Assembly (NCBI GenBank): GCA_036873135.1
Contig: JAPTYO010000020.1
Coordinates: 3,278,081 to 3,342,080 of the forward strand
From: Clarkia xantiana subsp. parviflora
Taxonomy: Eukaryota; Streptophyta; Magnoliopsida; Myrtales; Onagraceae
Length of the DNA stretch: 64,000 nucleotides
Direction of reading: 5' to 3'
Below the pieces are notes generated by a model. It was not told the origin of the DNA. It saw only the letters and a list, made by a program, of their open reading frames with translations, and did no database searches. The position numbers and the translations under genes were made by a program. The first letter of the stretch is position 1; each line of letters starts with the position of its first letter. Below, piece after piece: positions 63,824 through 64,000 of the stretch.

Positions 63824-64000
63824 ATGACGAGCAATCATCCTCCTCCTGACAATGTCAACCAGCAGGAAAAGAAGAAAGGCCCAGGGAAAAAGACAAATGT
63901 CGAACAGACAAGTAAGCAGGCGCCAGCAAGAGTCAGCTTGGACCTTCTCACATCCCTGAGGCTACCTCGACTGCTTCCTCCGTGCCCGCAAGAAGCATGT
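63824..64000 (+). pseudogene. Gag N-terminus of the third element, frameshifted
   Basis: Begins MTSNHPPPDNVNQQEKKKGP as in the decayed element, but one base appears missing near 63928, so the frame leaves the gag sequence after QAPAR. It also lacks a few residues after GPG. Cut by the window end. Confidence 0.75.

Larger units (their letters stand above)
63156..64000 (+). mobile_element. 5' end of a third related LTR element (runs off the window)
   Basis: LTR 63156-63772, primer site 63775-63791 and the start of gag from 63824, on the plus strand. Nearly the same layout as the decayed element at 31560. The rest lies beyond the window. Confidence 0.88.

Overview
This window looks like nuclear DNA of a flowering plant, probably a eudicot. 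The host genes have plant-type GT-AG introns and encode plant-specific families (an AP2/ERF factor, a ZAT-type zinc finger, a membrane-bound NAC factor, chloroplast NADP-malate dehydrogenase). The DNA between them is AT-rich and packed with nested plant transposable elements, and there is a piece of plastid accD. No species can be named from the sequence alone.

Host genes, left to right: the 3' part of a KTF1/SPT5-like WG-repeat gene (1-2849, +); a single-exon AP2/ERF gene (4184-5227, +); a single-exon C2H2 zinc finger of the ZAT5 type (20396-21256, +); a six-exon NAC gene whose product ends in a membrane anchor (49889-53104, +, with a short upstream ORF); and a thirteen-exon chloroplast NADP-malate dehydrogenase (54255-57372, -), convergent with the NAC gene. 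They do not form a pathway. Three are DNA-binding regulators, one belongs to the RNA-directed DNA methylation machinery that silences elements like those filling the rest of the window, and one is a redox-regulated chloroplast enzyme.

Mobile DNA: 7018-15378 is a complete non-autonomous LTR element on the minus strand, with a perfect 5-bp target duplication. It has LTRs, a primer site, a polypurine tract, one gag-derived ORF and several tandem-repeat arrays, including about 20 copies of a palindrome-rich 66-bp unit. A related, decayed element occupies 31560-45935 (+). It carries broken gag and protease remnants, a separate multi-exon gene on the opposite strand, and a hAT transposon (33000-36678) inserted in gag. 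A third relative starts at 63156 and runs off the window. No reverse transcriptase or integrase was recognised in any of them.

Other mobile DNA: two long-inverted-repeat Mutator-type elements (24272-24927; 26173-27535, the latter carrying a FAR1/MuDRA-like SWIM fragment and nested in a MITE at 26088-28235); Helitrons at 28340-29128 and 46679-48915 plus a fragment at 45941-46354; a Harbinger-type MITE and a hAT MITE nested inside the second full Helitron; a sister hAT MITE just downstream of the NAC gene; a poly(A)-tailed retroposed sequence at 58266-59381; possible tRNA-like SINE pieces; and a LINE RNase H remnant. An identical 82-bp direct repeat (5822-5903 and 16107-16188) brackets the block holding the first LTR element.

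Exon boundaries were inferred by eye from splice-site consensus and phase. Family names come from recognised motifs, not database searches.
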